Shown here: in pieces, positions 27,131-36,998 of the stretch | How the letters are laid out: each line of letters opens with the position of its first letter | Position numbering within the stretch: position 1 is the first letter of the stretch | Assembly (NCBI GenBank): GCA_045538755.1 | Contig: JAZQEC010000044.1 | Span: 1-64,000 of the forward strand | Source of the DNA: UBA1738 sp045538755 | Lineage (GTDB): Bacteria > Bacillota > Clostridia > UBA1381 | Length of the DNA: 64,000 nucleotides | Direction of reading: 5' to 3' | Program-made: the position numbers and the translations under genes | Notes under the pieces: generated by a model | Seen by the model: only the letters and a program-made list of their open reading frames with translations | The model's database searches: none | What the model was told of the DNA's origin: nothing

Positions 27131-29074
27131 ATGAATTCTGATTATTTGGTGGGGAAATTTATTGGTAACGGCAGATACGAAATTGTTGAAAAAATAGGTG
27201 TAGGCGGAATGGCAGCAGTATATAAAGCAAAATGTCATATTCTAAACCGCTATGTTGCCATAAAGGTATTAAAAGATTCACTCAAATTTGATGCTGAGGT
27301 CGTTAAGAAATTCAATACTGAATCACGTGCAGCAGCACGTCTTTCACATCCTAATATTGTTCAGGTATATGACGTGGGCGAAAGCGACGGACTTGACTAT
27401 ATTGTAATGGAGTTTGTTGATGGAATAACTTTAAGAGAATACATACAGTCCAAAGGAAATCTTGCTTGGAATGAGGCGTGTGATTATGCTGTGCAGATAG
27501 GCAGAGCGATTGCTTGTGCGCATACAAACGGCATTATTCACAGAGACATTAAACCGCATAATGTTTTGATGTCAAAAGACGGCAGTTTAAAGGTGGCAGA
27601 CTTTGGAATTGCACAGGCCACAACAAGTGAAACATTGGTTGCAGGAAGTTCAGGAATGGGTTCTGTACATTATATTTCACCTGAACAGGCTCGTGGCGGA
27701 TTTACAAATGAGCGAAGCGATATTTATTCGCTTGGAATAGTCTTGTATGAAATGTTAACAGGAGAAGTTCCGTTTGATGGCGCAAATCCTGTTGCAATAG
27801 CACTTATGAAGCTTGAACAAGAACCTAAGGATTGCCGCATAATAAATCCTGATATCCCAGACAGTGTTGCCGGAATTGTAATGAAGGCTATTTCAAAAGA
27901 ACAGCATGCACGTTACCAGTCAGCAGCTCAAATGGTAGCAGACCTTGAGGCTGTGGCAGGAATTGGAGAAATGTCTATGAATGAAGAAGCAGATAAATTC
28001 AACACAAAGAGAATTAACGATGAGGCAGCTCGCGGAGAATACTCAGCAAGAAGAAGCCAGAAAAACCGTAAGAGAAGGCAACAGCAAAAAATACGTATTG
28101 CTTCAGCATGTGCGTTAATTGCAATACTTCTTGGAGTGATAACATACTTTTCTATGAATGGCGGACGGCAGGAGTATTTAGTCCCTGACCTTACCAACCT
28201 GACGGAAGAAGAGGCAAAACATTTACTTGAAGAGTCTAATTTAAGACTGAATGAAAATATAGAAGTTGAGGCGTCTGACGAAATTGCAGAAGGTCTTATT
28301 ATAAAACAAGCTCCTGGTGCAAGACAATATGTTAAGAAAAATAGAAAAATCACGATAACTGTAAGCTCAGGACCTGAAGGTGGTCAGGACCCTGAAGGAA
28401 AAGAGATAGAAGTACCGGACGTTGAAAATCTTTCATTAGAAGAAGCAAAAGAGCGCCTTGTTGACGAGGGCTTTGAATGCGAAGTAGTAGAAGAATTTAG
28501 CGAAACAATTCAATTTGATTATGTAATCAGACAATCGCCAAAGAGTGGTGTAAAGGTAAAAGAAGGGTATACGGTTACAGTATTTGTAAGTGCTGACATA
28601 AAAGTAGTAGTACCGACAGTTGTTGGATATACAAGCGAACAGGCACGTGAAATATTAAAGCGTGCAGGACTGGAGCTTGGAGCGTTGCAGATAAAAGAAA
28701 GTGAGCTTCCTGACGGGACAATAGTTGAACAAAACCCTCCGGCAGGCGTTGAAACTGAAAAAGGTGGCAAGGTAGACGTTTTCCTTAGTAAAAAAGTGAC
28801 GCCAACACCAACGCCAACACCGACGCCGACACCAACACCGACACCAGTTCAAACTCCAGAATTAAAAGAAAAAACATTAACAATAACTATTCCTGAAGAT
28901 GCTGCAGAGACTGTTAAAATTAGGGCGGTTGCAAACGGCAAGGAATTTTATAACAGATCGCATTCCAAGTCAGAAGGCTCGGTAGACATTCTTGTTCGCT
29001 CTGCAAAGAATGCGTCAGTTCAGGTATATATAGACGAAGTTTTAGTAGCAGACAGAATAGTCCAATTTGATTGA
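27131..29074 (+). CDS. prkC: Ser/Thr protein kinase PrkC with PASTA domains
   Basis: A 647-aa sensor kinase with a cytoplasmic Hanks-type kinase domain (about 8-275: 'GVGGMAAVYKA', catalytic 'HRDIKPHN', 'DFGIAQ'). A basic juxtamembrane segment and one transmembrane helix follow (about 320-340), then three extracellular PASTA repeats each starting V-P-x-(L/V), and a (TP)n linker near 570-587 before a C-terminal beta domain. It senses muropeptides and controls germination and wall growth. The ATG at 27131 is preceded by GAAGGGAG; the upstream TTG at 27113 overlaps that site and is rejected. Confidence 0.93.
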   Translation: MNSDYLVGKFIGNGRYEIVEKIGVGGMAAVYKAKCHILNRYVAIKVLKDSLKFDAEVVKKFNTESRAAARLSHPNIVQVYDVGESDGLDYIVMEFVDGITLREYIQSKGNLAWNEACDYAVQIGRAIACAHTNGIIHRDIKPHNVLMSKDGSLKVADFGIAQATTSETLVAGSSGMGSVHYISPEQARGGFTNERSDIYSLGIVLYEMLTGEVPFDGANPVAIALMKLEQEPKDCRIINPDIPDSVAGIVMKAISKEQHARYQSAAQMVADLEAVAGIGEMSMNEEADKFNTKRINDEAARGEYSARRSQKNRKRRQQQKIRIASACALIAILLGVITYFSMNGGRQEYLVPDLTNLTEEEAKHLLEESNLRLNENIEVEASDEIAEGLIIKQAPGARQYVKKNRKITITVSSGPEGGQDPEGKEIEVPDVENLSLEEAKERLVDEGFECEVVEEFSETIQFDYVIRQSPKSGVKVKEGYTVTVFVSADIKVVVPTVVGYTSEQAREILKRAGLELGALQIKESELPDGTIVEQNPPAGVETEKGGKVDVFLSKKVTPTPTPTPTPTPTPTPVQTPELKEKTLTITIPEDAAETVKIRAVANGKEFYNRSHSKSEGSVDILVRSAKNASVQVYIDEVLVADRIVQFD

Positions 29075-29076
29075 TT

Positions 29077-29940
29077 ATGAGAGGAAAAATAATTAAAGGA
29101 ATCGGTGGTTTTTACTATGTAAAGGCTGCCGATAATACCGTATATGAGTGCAAAGCTCGAGGTATTTTCAGAAAAGATAAGATAAAACCGTATATCGGTG
29201 ACGAGGTTGAAATAACCGCAGAAAACGGCAAGGGAAGCATTGACTCAATTTACCCGAGAAGGACAGAGCTTATCCGTCCTGCGGTTTCGAATATTGATAT
29301 TTTGGTAATTGTTGCAGCTGCGGCAGAGCCGGAGCCTGATGTATTTTTGATTGACAAGCTTTTGGTAAACGCAGAAGAAAGCGGAATTAAACCTATTATC
29401 TGTATAAACAAAACGGATGTCAAATCAGGAGATGAATTGTCGGGAATTTATAAAAATGCAGGCTATGAGGTCATAACCGTAAGTGCGGCAAAGGATGAGG
29501 GCTTTGAGAAATTACTTCCGTATTTAAAAGATAAAACCTCAGCATTTGCAGGGCTTTCAGGCGTTGGCAAGTCTTCCATTTTAAACATTATAACCGGAAC
29601 GAAGCAGGAAACTGGCGAGGTTTCAGATAAGATAAAAAGAGGCAGACACACAACCCGCCATGTCGAACTTCTTGAACTTAAAGGCGGCGGATTTGTTCTT
29701 GATACGCCGGGGTTTAGTTCATTTGAGGTGAACAGAATAAATGTAGCGGATTTATATAAATACTTTCCTGAAATGCGTGGTTTTGAAGATATGTGCAGGT
29801 TTAAAGGCTGTTTTCACATAAATGAACCGGATTGTGCTATAAAGGAACGTGTAGACTCGGGTGAAATTTCGAAAAGCCGCTATGAAAGCTATAAGGAACT
29901 ATATAATCAACTAAAAGAAATAAAGGAATGGGAAAAATGA
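29077..29940 (+). CDS. rsgA: Ribosome small subunit-dependent GTPase A
   Basis: A 287-aa circularly permuted GTPase of 30S maturation: N-terminal OB fold, G4 'NKTD' before G1 'GLSGVGKSS' (about 163), G3 'DTPGF', and the C-terminal zinc-finger ligands 'CRFKGCFHINEPDC'. The ATG at 29077 lies two bases after the prkC stop. No strong ribosome site is visible, so it probably depends on translational coupling. Confidence 0.93.
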   Translation: MRGKIIKGIGGFYYVKAADNTVYECKARGIFRKDKIKPYIGDEVEITAENGKGSIDSIYPRRTELIRPAVSNIDILVIVAAAAEPEPDVFLIDKLLVNAEESGIKPIICINKTDVKSGDELSGIYKNAGYEVITVSAAKDEGFEKLLPYLKDKTSAFAGLSGVGKSSILNIITGTKQETGEVSDKIKRGRHTTRHVELLELKGGGFVLDTPGFSSFEVNRINVADLYKYFPEMRGFEDMCRFKGCFHINEPDCAIKERVDSGEISKSRYESYKELYNQLKEIKEWEK

Positions 29941-30575
29941 TGATACTTTCACCGTCAATGTTGTCTGCTGATTTTTCAAAATTGGCAGAACAGGTAAATG
30001 AAGTAGAAAAAGCAGGAGCAACATGGCTTCATATAGACGTTATGGACGGAATTTTCGTGCCTAATATAAGCTTTGGTGCGTGCGTGTATAAGTGCTTAAA
30101 AGATAAATCAGGGCTCTTTTTTGATGTACACCTGATGATTACCCAGCCGGAGCGATATTTAAAGGATTTTGCTGATGCCGGAGCGGATATGATTACCTTC
30201 CATGTTGAAGCAACTCAAAAACCGCTTGAATGTATTGAAATCATACATTCGCTCGGCAAAAAAGCAGGAATTTCATTAAATCCAAAAACTCCTGTCGAAG
30301 CGGTAATTCCATATCTTGATAAAGTGGATATGGTGCTTGTTATGAGTGTAAATCCTGGATACGGCGGACAGAAATATATTGAAGATGTAAATCCAAAAAT
30401 TTCCAAACTTAGGAAACTCACAGGCGAAGACTTCTTGATTGAAGTAGACGGCGGAATTAAAAAGGAAAACATAAAGTCGGTAGTAGATTTAGGCGCAAAT
30501 GTAATTGTTGCCGGCTCTGCGGTGTTTAATGACGATATAGAAGGGTCTGTAAAAGGTCTTTTGGAGGAAGTATGA
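29937..30575 (+). CDS. rpe: Ribulose-phosphate 3-epimerase
   Basis: A 212-aa TIM-barrel enzyme interconverting ribulose-5-P and xylulose-5-P. Motifs: 'LSPSMLSADF', 'LHIDVMDGIFVPNISFG' (metal Asp and His), 'HLMI', 'VMSVNPGYGGQ' and 'EVDGGI'. The ATG at 29937 overlaps the rsgA stop (ATGATGA) and follows AAAGGA. The rsgA-rpe-thiN order is conserved in Bacillota. Confidence 0.94.
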   Translation: MMILSPSMLSADFSKLAEQVNEVEKAGATWLHIDVMDGIFVPNISFGACVYKCLKDKSGLFFDVHLMITQPERYLKDFADAGADMITFHVEATQKPLECIEIIHSLGKKAGISLNPKTPVEAVIPYLDKVDMVLVMSVNPGYGGQKYIEDVNPKISKLRKLTGEDFLIEVDGGIKKENIKSVVDLGANVIVAGSAVFNDDIEGSVKGLLEEV

Positions 30576-31177
30576 GAGCAATAATAATCTGCGGCGGAAA
30601 TGTCAGTGAATATATTAAAGATTACATAAAAAAAGATGACTTTATTATATGTGCCGATAGTGGATATGACCGTGCAGAAAAGTTTGGTATTGAGCCTGAT
30701 GTCATAATCGGAGATATGGATTCAATAGCGAAAACACCTACGCTAGAAAACAGAATTGTTTATCCTATGCGCAAAGATTTCACCGATAGCGAGCTTGTTG
30801 TTCAGTATGCCTTAGAGCACGGGTATGACGAAATATTGATGTTTGGTATGATTGGTACAAGAATGGATCATAGCCTTGCAAACGTAGCGCTCTTAAAGCA
30901 GACAAAAGGTAAAAAAGCTGTTATAATTGATGCTAATAATGAAATTTATTTTGCGGAAGAAGAATTTATACTTTTAGGAAAAGCAGGCGATACCGTTTCA
31001 ATAATCCCGTTTGAAGGCGATGCTGTGGGAGTTACTACCGAAGGCCTTGACTATCCGCTTGATTGCGGCATAATAAAAAGTGGTACAACTCTCGGAATAA
31101 GTAATGTAATGACGGGTGAGGTTTGCAAAATCACGATTAAAAGCGGAAGCGCATTTATTATAAGGAGTAAAGATTGA
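30572..31177 (+). CDS. thiN: Thiamine pyrophosphokinase
   Basis: A 201-aa enzyme forming thiamine diphosphate from thiamine and ATP. The conserved 'CADSGYDRAEKFGIEPDVIIGDMDS' region (about 28-52) and 'KDFTDSE' (about 67) carry the ATP/metal residues, followed by 'GTRMDHSLAN'. It overlaps rpe by 4 bp (ATGA) and the next gene by one base. Confidence 0.92.
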   Translation: MRAIIICGGNVSEYIKDYIKKDDFIICADSGYDRAEKFGIEPDVIIGDMDSIAKTPTLENRIVYPMRKDFTDSELVVQYALEHGYDEILMFGMIGTRMDHSLANVALLKQTKGKKAVIIDANNEIYFAEEEFILLGKAGDTVSIIPFEGDAVGVTTEGLDYPLDCGIIKSGTTLGISNVMTGEVCKITIKSGSAFIIRSKD

Positions 31178-32292
31178 TGATATATCTTGATAACGCATCT
31201 ACAACAAAACCGTCTTTGGCGGCAAAAGAAGCCGTTTTGCTGGCTTGTGAAAGCTTTGGAAATCCGTCAAGTCTTCATAGACTTGGACTTGATGCAGAAA
31301 AAATTATTACTTCTGCAAAGGAAAAAACTGCAAAGGTTTTAGGTGTAGAGCCCAAAAATATATATTTCACATCGGGCGGAACTGAGGCCAATAATATGGC
31401 AATTTTAGGGTATGCGTTTGCTAATAAAAAACGTGGAACCCACGTTATAACGACTGAAATCGAGCATCCGTCGGTAAAAGAGCCGTTTTCAGTTTTGGAA
31501 AAAAACGGATTTGAAGTGACATATTTAGGAGTCAATCAAGATGGCGAAATTTCGCTTGACGAATTTGAAAAAGCGCTTCGTCCTGATACCATTTTAGTTA
31601 GTGTTATGGCGGTAAACAACGAGACGGGTGTTCTTCAGCCGATTGACAAACTAAAAAAAATTATGTGTGAAAAATCACCCAAAGCGGTACTTCATACAGA
31701 TGCCGTACAAGGTTTTTTGAAAATTGACATAAAACCTAAAAAATCAGGAATTGATATGATGTCTTTAAGCGGACATAAAATTCACGCACTAAAGGGAATT
31801 GGTGCGATTTATATTGCGGATAATATTAATATAAGTCCGATTATCTGCGGCGGCGGACAGCAGAAAAACCTGCGCTCCGGAACCGAAAACGTCGCAGGAA
31901 TTGCGGCGTTTGGTGCAGCTGTTGAAAATTTTAGAAGAATTGACTGCAAAAAACGCAGTGAACTTAAGAATAAAATTCTTGAGCAAATAGAAAATGTAGT
32001 AATAAACGGCTCGGATAATAATTCGGGGTATGTTTTAAATGTATCATTCTTGGGTATAAAAGCAGAGATACTTCTTCATAGCCTTGAGGCAAAGGGTATC
32101 TATGTTTCAACAGGTTCTGCCTGCTCGTCAAATAAACCTATGCCGAGTCACGTACTTACTTCTATGGGTAAATCAGCGGCAGAAATTAGCGGAGCAATCA
32201 GGTTTAGTTTTTCGGACGAAGATTTTGATACGGATTTTGTTGTAGAGACACTAAAAAAAGAAGTAGAAAATATAAGAAAATATGTGAGGTAA
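31177..32292 (+). CDS. Cysteine desulfurase (NifS/IscS-like)
   Basis: A 371-aa class V PLP enzyme: 'YLDNASTTKPS' at the N-terminus, 'TSGGTEANNMAI' (about 64), 'DAVQGF', the PLP-lysine motif 'LSGHKIHALKG' (about 201) and the catalytic Cys in 'STGSACSSN' (about 320). It mobilises sulfur from cysteine. The ATG at 31177 is preferred over TTG 31174 and overlaps the thiN stop. Its position 4 bp before thiI shows that it feeds sulfur to tRNA 4-thiouridine (and possibly thiazole) synthesis. Confidence 0.92.
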   Translation: MIYLDNASTTKPSLAAKEAVLLACESFGNPSSLHRLGLDAEKIITSAKEKTAKVLGVEPKNIYFTSGGTEANNMAILGYAFANKKRGTHVITTEIEHPSVKEPFSVLEKNGFEVTYLGVNQDGEISLDEFEKALRPDTILVSVMAVNNETGVLQPIDKLKKIMCEKSPKAVLHTDAVQGFLKIDIKPKKSGIDMMSLSGHKIHALKGIGAIYIADNINISPIICGGGQQKNLRSGTENVAGIAAFGAAVENFRRIDCKKRSELKNKILEQIENVVINGSDNNSGYVLNVSFLGIKAEILLHSLEAKGIYVSTGSACSSNKPMPSHVLTSMGKSAAEISGAIRFSFSDEDFDTDFVVETLKKEVENIRKYVR

Positions 32293-32296
32293 ACCA

Positions 32297-33478
32297 GTGA
32301 AAGAAATTATATTGGTAAAATACGGAGAGATAATACTAAAGGGCGGAAACAGACCTAAATTTGAGAAAATATTGATAAGAAATATCGCAAATGCAATAAG
32401 AAATATTGCAAAAACAAACATAACTATTGCACAAGCTACCATATATATAAAGGTAGAGGACAGCGATATGATGGATGTTGTATGCGAGAGACTGTCAAAA
32501 ATATTCGGAATAGTATCTGTTACACGTGCAGCAGTTTGTGAAAAAACAGTTGAGTCGATAGAAGAAACAGCGCTCAAATATTGCAGGGAAGACTTAAAGC
32601 CAGGCAAAAAATTTAAGGTTGAGGCAAAAAGGTCGGACAAGAAGTTTCCGCTTAATTCTGTACAGCTCGCTATTGAAGTGGGTGGGTTTTTACATGAGGC
32701 GTGCGCAGGTCTTTTAGTGGACGTGCATAATCCTGACGTTACCGTTCAGGTTGAAGTACGTGACGACAATGCGTTTGTTTACTGCCGTGAAAACAAAATT
32801 CAGGGACAGGGCGGTATGCCGATAGGTACAGGCGGAAAAGCAACACTTTTATTATCGGGTGGTATTGACAGTCCTGTTGCCGGACATATGATTTCAAAAC
32901 GTGGAATTGAGATTGATGCAGTAAACTTTTTCAGTTTCCCATATACAAGCGACAGGGCAAAGGAAAAGGTTATAGACCTTGCGTCAATTTTGGCACGATA
33001 CACCTCTAAGGTGAATTTGTATGTAGTACCGTTTACCGATATACAGCTCGCAATTCGTGATAATTGCCCTGAAGAACATATGACTTTGATTATGCGCAGA
33101 TTTATGATGAAGATATCTGAACATCTTGCAAAAAGGCATAAGTCACAGGCTCTCATAACAGGTGAGAGCGCAGGTCAGGTTGCCTCTCAAACGCTTTCTG
33201 CACTTGATGTGACAAACTCTGTTGTGGACATGCCTGTTTTAAGACCTTTAATCGGAATGGACAAGACTGAAATTATAGAACGTTCACGTGCGATTGATGC
33301 GTTTGAAACATCAATCCTTCCTTATGAGGACTGCTGCACGGTATTTACGCCAAAGCATCCGACCACCAATCCAAAGCGTGAAAATATTGAAAAAAGCGAG
33401 CGCCGTCTTGATGTGGACAGACTTATTGAAGAAGCTCTTGCAGGAGTTGAAAAAATCGAGGTATATCCTAAATTGTAG
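32297..33478 (+). CDS. thiI: tRNA 4-thiouridine synthase ThiI
   Basis: A 393-aa enzyme with an N-terminal ferredoxin-like/THUMP region and the PP-loop 'LLLSGGIDSPVAG' (about 181), then 'GESAGQVASQT' and 'LPYEDCCTVFTPKHP'. It adenylates U8 of tRNA and installs sulfur. It lacks the C-terminal rhodanese domain, as in Bacillus, where a dedicated cysteine desulfurase next door (NifZ type) supplies sulfur; the same pairing is seen here. The start is GTG. Confidence 0.93.
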   Translation: MKEIILVKYGEIILKGGNRPKFEKILIRNIANAIRNIAKTNITIAQATIYIKVEDSDMMDVVCERLSKIFGIVSVTRAAVCEKTVESIEETALKYCREDLKPGKKFKVEAKRSDKKFPLNSVQLAIEVGGFLHEACAGLLVDVHNPDVTVQVEVRDDNAFVYCRENKIQGQGGMPIGTGGKATLLLSGGIDSPVAGHMISKRGIEIDAVNFFSFPYTSDRAKEKVIDLASILARYTSKVNLYVVPFTDIQLAIRDNCPEEHMTLIMRRFMMKISEHLAKRHKSQALITGESAGQVASQTLSALDVTNSVVDMPVLRPLIGMDKTEIIERSRAIDAFETSILPYEDCCTVFTPKHPTTNPKRENIEKSERRLDVDRLIEEALAGVEKIEVYPKL

Positions 33479-33487
33479 TGAAAGCTA

Positions 33488-33516
33488 TTGCAATTTTTGA
33501 TAAAATAGTGTATAAT
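33488..33516 (+). promoter_or_regulatory. Promoter of recA
   Basis: TTGCAA (33488-33493), 17 bp, TATAAT (33511-33516), about 35 bp before the recA ATG. I saw no obvious CGAAC-N4-GTTCG type LexA box around it. Confidence 0.65.
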
Positions 33517-33551
33517 ATATACAAAATACGCAAAATTCGGAGGATTTTCTG

Positions 33552-34637
33552 ATGGAAAAAAAGCAGGCAGATAAAAAAACTGTTGTAGAAATAGAAGATT
33601 CAAGTGAAAAAAAGAAAGCCCTTGCAGCGGTATTTGGCGCGATAGAAAAGCAGTATGGTAAGGGAACTATAATGAAGCTTGGAGAAGCACCGCACGTTGA
33701 TGTGGACGCAATTCCGACTGGCTCATTAACCCTTGATATGGCGCTTGGTGTAGGCGGAATACCAAAGGGAAGAGTTATTGAAATTTACGGCCCTGAATCA
33801 TCAGGTAAAACAACTGTGGCACTTCATGTAGTTGCAGAAGCGCAAAAAAGAGGCGGAGAAGCAGCATTTATTGACGCAGAACACGCACTTGACCCTGTAT
33901 ATGCAAAAAATCTCGGTGTTGATATAGACAACTTAATCGTATCACAGCCGGACACAGGAGAACAGGCACTTGAAATAGCCGAAGCATTGGTAAGAAGCGG
34001 CGCGCTTGATGTTGTTGTAATTGACTCAGTTGCAGCACTTGTACCAAAGGCGGAAATTGAAGGCGAAATGGGCGGTGCTCATGTCGGACTTTTAGCAAGA
34101 CTTATGTCACAGGCACTCCGTAAGCTGACTGCCATTACTGCTAAATCAGGAACGGCTGTCATCTTCATAAACCAGCTGCGCGAGAAGGTTGGAGTTATTT
34201 ACGGTAACCCTGAAACAACTCCGGGTGGACGTGCCCTTAAATTCTTTGCATCTGTAAGACTTGAGGTAAGACGTCAGGAGGCAATTAAAAACGGAACTGA
34301 GATTGTAGGAAACAAGACCAAGGTTAAAGTTGTTAAAAATAAGGTAGCTCCGCCGTTTAAGGATGCAGAATTTGATATTATGTATGGTCATGGTATTTCA
34401 AAAATGGGCAATATCCTTGATGTAGCAACAAATTTTGATATTATCAAAAAAAGCGGCGCATGGTTCTCTTACGAAGGCGAACGTCTTGGTCAGGGAAGAG
34501 ATAATGTTAAGCAGTATATGGAGGACAATCCTGATTTTGCCGCAACGATAGAACGTCAGGTTCGTGAGAGACTGGGAAAAGGTAAGGACTTTAATGATAC
34601 CGATAATGTCGGCGAAAATGACAAAAATAATGAATAA
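33552..34637 (+). CDS. recA: Recombinase RecA
   Basis: A 361-aa strand-exchange ATPase. Walker A 'GPESSGKTTVAL' (about 77), 'DAEHALDP', Walker B 'VVVIDSVAAL' (about 151), the L2 'FINQLREKVGV' and 'TTPGGRALKF' are all intact. The acidic C-terminus is rich in D, N and E, as in other RecAs. It has its own promoter and a GGAGGA site. Confidence 0.97.
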   Translation: MEKKQADKKTVVEIEDSSEKKKALAAVFGAIEKQYGKGTIMKLGEAPHVDVDAIPTGSLTLDMALGVGGIPKGRVIEIYGPESSGKTTVALHVVAEAQKRGGEAAFIDAEHALDPVYAKNLGVDIDNLIVSQPDTGEQALEIAEALVRSGALDVVVIDSVAALVPKAEIEGEMGGAHVGLLARLMSQALRKLTAITAKSGTAVIFINQLREKVGVIYGNPETTPGGRALKFFASVRLEVRRQEAIKNGTEIVGNKTKVKVVKNKVAPPFKDAEFDIMYGHGISKMGNILDVATNFDIIKKSGAWFSYEGERLGQGRDNVKQYMEDNPDFAATIERQVRERLGKGKDFNDTDNVGENDKNNE

Positions 34638-34692
34638 AATTTTTACTAATAGGGTATCTTTAACTAAAATTTCTGTTTTTTAACAAATAGGG

Positions 34693-34721
34693 TTGACGTT
34701 TTATACATTTTTTAGTATTCT
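34693..34721 (+). promoter_or_regulatory. Promoter of the HPr gene
   Basis: TTGACG (34693-34698), 17 bp, TATTCT (34716-34721). Confidence 0.65.
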
Positions 34722-34772
34722 AATAGTATACTTACGGATTTTTCGCGAGTGTTTTGCAAGGAGGAATTCTTT

Positions 34773-35036
34773 ATGTTTTCAAAAGAAGTTGAAGTTCAAA
34801 ATCAGGTGGGTCTTCATGCCCGTCCTGCAACATTTTTCATACAAAAGGCAAATGAATTTAAATCAAGCATCTGGGTTGAAAAGGATGAACGTAAGGTAAA
34901 TGCCAAGAGCCTGTTAGGTGTTTTGTCACTTGGAATTACAAAGGGTACAACAATCAGCATCATTGCAGACGGTGGAGATGAAGAAGAAGCTGTTGTTACT
35001 CTGGTTAATTTGATTGCCTCTAATTTTACAGAATAA
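34773..35036 (+). CDS. HPr family phosphocarrier protein
   Basis: An 87-aa HPr with the phosphorylatable His in 'GLHARPA' (His15 type) and the regulatory Ser in 'NAKSLLGVLSLGI' (Ser46 type). It can therefore act both in sugar phosphotransfer and, when Ser-phosphorylated, in CcpA-type catabolite control. The frame opens at 34749, but the ATG at 34773 follows AAGGAGGA. It is monocistronic, with its own promoter and terminator; no enzyme I gene is nearby. Confidence 0.9.
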   Translation: MFSKEVEVQNQVGLHARPATFFIQKANEFKSSIWVEKDERKVNAKSLLGVLSLGITKGTTISIIADGGDEEEAVVTLVNLIASNFTE

Positions 35037-35055
35037 TTTTGCTTAAATAATTAAT

Positions 35056-35093
35056 TAAATAACTCTGCTTTACAAGGTAGAGTTATTTTTGAC
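35056..35093 (+). terminator. Terminator of the HPr gene
   Basis: AAATAACTCT (35057-35066) pairs with AGAGTTATTT (35079-35088), followed by a T run. Confidence 0.75.
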
Positions 35094-35123
35094 TTTAAAG
35101 AAAACATTTAAAGAGGGAATGCT

Positions 35124-36998
35124 ATGTTTAATCTTGAAGAAGAACTTAAAAACCTACCGGAGCTTCCCGGTGTTTATATAATGCATAATAAAGATGATGA
35201 GATTATATATGTAGGAAAAGCAAAAATACTAAAAAACCGTGTGCGGCAGTATTTTGGGAGCAACAAAAACCATACGCCTAAAGTGGTAGCAATGGTATCA
35301 AATGTTGCTTATTTTGAATATATAGTAACAGATTCTGAAATTGAAGCACTTGTTTTAGAGTGTAATCTTATAAAAAAGTACCGTCCTAAGTATAATATAC
35401 TTTTAAAGGACGACAAGCAATATCCCTATATAAAGGTTTCGATTAATAAAGATTATCCAAAAATTTATATGTCAAGAACTCTTAAAAACGATGGAGCAAA
35501 ATATTTCGGGCCATATACCGGTATGCAGCCTGTGCGCACAGCACTTGAAATAGTGCAGAAAATTTTCAAACCGCCGCTTTGTTCTAGGAAATTCCCTGAT
35601 GATATAGGAAAGGGCAGACCATGCCTGAATTACCATATTAATAATTGTTTTGCGCCTTGTATTTTAGGAAAAGTATCCCGTGATGAGTACAGACGTGTGT
35701 TCTTTGATATTTGCTCGTTTTTGGAGGGTAATCACAAAGAACTGCTTTCCCAGATGCATTCACAGATGATGGAAGCATCAAAAAATATGGAATTTGAAAA
35801 AGCAGCTGCACTTCGTGACAAGATAGAAGCAGTAAAACGTTTTGAGGAAAAGCAGAAGATAGTAAATACAGACCGTCAGACAGATATTGACATTATTGCA
35901 TCGGCAAAGTTAGGTGTAAAAATGTTTGTTGAGGTGTTCTTCGTGCGCGGCGGAAAGATAACAGGTCATTCAGGCTACCGTATTGACGATACGCAAGGTG
36001 CAGAGGACAGCGAGGTTTTGTCGGATTTTATAAAGCAGTTTTACAGCGAATCAGAGTCTGTGCCGAAGGAAGTTCTTACTGAGTATGAAATATCAGAATG
36101 TGATGTAATTTCCGAATGGCTGTCTTCTAAAAGAGGTAATAAGGTAAATGTGTTATCACCGAAAAAAGGCGAGAAGAAAAAACTTACGCAGATGGTTCAT
36201 AAAAATGCAGAAATAGCTGCCGAGAACTATCGAATAAACAACCTTGAATATGCAGAGAAAAAGAACAAAATTTCAGAAGAGATTGCGAAGAAACTTAGTA
36301 TGGAAAAAATTCCTGTGAGAATTGAAGCCTATGACATTTCAAATATTGCGGGCAGTGATAACGTTGCTTCTATGGTGGTTTTTGTAAACGGAAAACCGTC
36401 TAAGAAGGATTACAGGCACTTTAAAATAAAATCATTTGAAGGTAGCAATGATTACCTTGCTATGCAGGAGGTTATTTACAGAAGATTCCGCCATGCGGCT
36501 GAAGAAGAAAGGCAGATACAGGAAGGGACACTTGATTTTTGCGATGCAAAATTTTTACCGCTTCCTGACCTTATCCTGCTTGACGGCGGAAAAGGACATT
36601 TGTCGTCGGTAATGGAAATAATGGAGGCTATTGACACGGATATCCCTGTGTTTGGTATGGTTAAGGATTCAAAGCACCGAACCCGAGGATTGCTTTCGCA
36701 AAATGGTGAAATAGAACTGTCGCCTCTTGATAGTGTTTTTAAATTTATAACAAAGGTTCAGGACGAGGTTCATAGAAGTGCAATAACATATCATAGAAAA
36801 TTGAGAAGTAAAAACCTCACAAAATCCGAGCTTGATAATATAAGCGGTGTTGGCGAAGTTAAAAAAGCAAAGTTGATATCACATTTCGGTTCGGTTGAGA
36901 ATGTCAAAAATGCGTCTTTTGAGGAACTTTTGGCAATTCTTGATAAGAAAACAGCAACGGCAGTAACAGAATATTTTAAGGAGAAAAAGGATGTTTAG
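35124..36998 (+). CDS. uvrC: UvrABC excinuclease subunit C
   Basis: A 624-aa nucleotide excision repair nuclease. The GIY-YIG nuclease lies at the N-terminus ('PGVYIMHNKDDEIIYVGKAK'), a UVR domain near 200-235, the UvrC RNase H-like domain in the middle ('AYDISNIAGS', 'LDGGKGH') and a helix-hairpin-helix pair at the end ('ISGVGEVKKAKLI'). It makes the 3' and 5' incisions with UvrB. It overlaps pgeF by 8 bp. Confidence 0.95.
   Translation: MFNLEEELKNLPELPGVYIMHNKDDEIIYVGKAKILKNRVRQYFGSNKNHTPKVVAMVSNVAYFEYIVTDSEIEALVLECNLIKKYRPKYNILLKDDKQYPYIKVSINKDYPKIYMSRTLKNDGAKYFGPYTGMQPVRTALEIVQKIFKPPLCSRKFPDDIGKGRPCLNYHINNCFAPCILGKVSRDEYRRVFFDICSFLEGNHKELLSQMHSQMMEASKNMEFEKAAALRDKIEAVKRFEEKQKIVNTDRQTDIDIIASAKLGVKMFVEVFFVRGGKITGHSGYRIDDTQGAEDSEVLSDFIKQFYSESESVPKEVLTEYEISECDVISEWLSSKRGNKVNVLSPKKGEKKKLTQMVHKNAEIAAENYRINNLEYAEKKNKISEEIAKKLSMEKIPVRIEAYDISNIAGSDNVASMVVFVNGKPSKKDYRHFKIKSFEGSNDYLAMQEVIYRRFRHAAEEERQIQEGTLDFCDAKFLPLPDLILLDGGKGHLSSVMEIMEAIDTDIPVFGMVKDSKHRTRGLLSQNGEIELSPLDSVFKFITKVQDEVHRSAITYHRKLRSKNLTKSELDNISGVGEVKKAKLISHFGSVENVKNASFEELLAILDKKTATAVTEYFKEKKDV

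Noticed and set aside
28799..28850. Tandem repeat in prkC as an independent mobile or structural element
   Set aside because: It is simply the coding DNA of the Thr-Pro linker.
33480..33552. SOS/LexA box before recA
   Set aside because: No CGAAC-N4-GTTCG or similar palindrome around the promoter.
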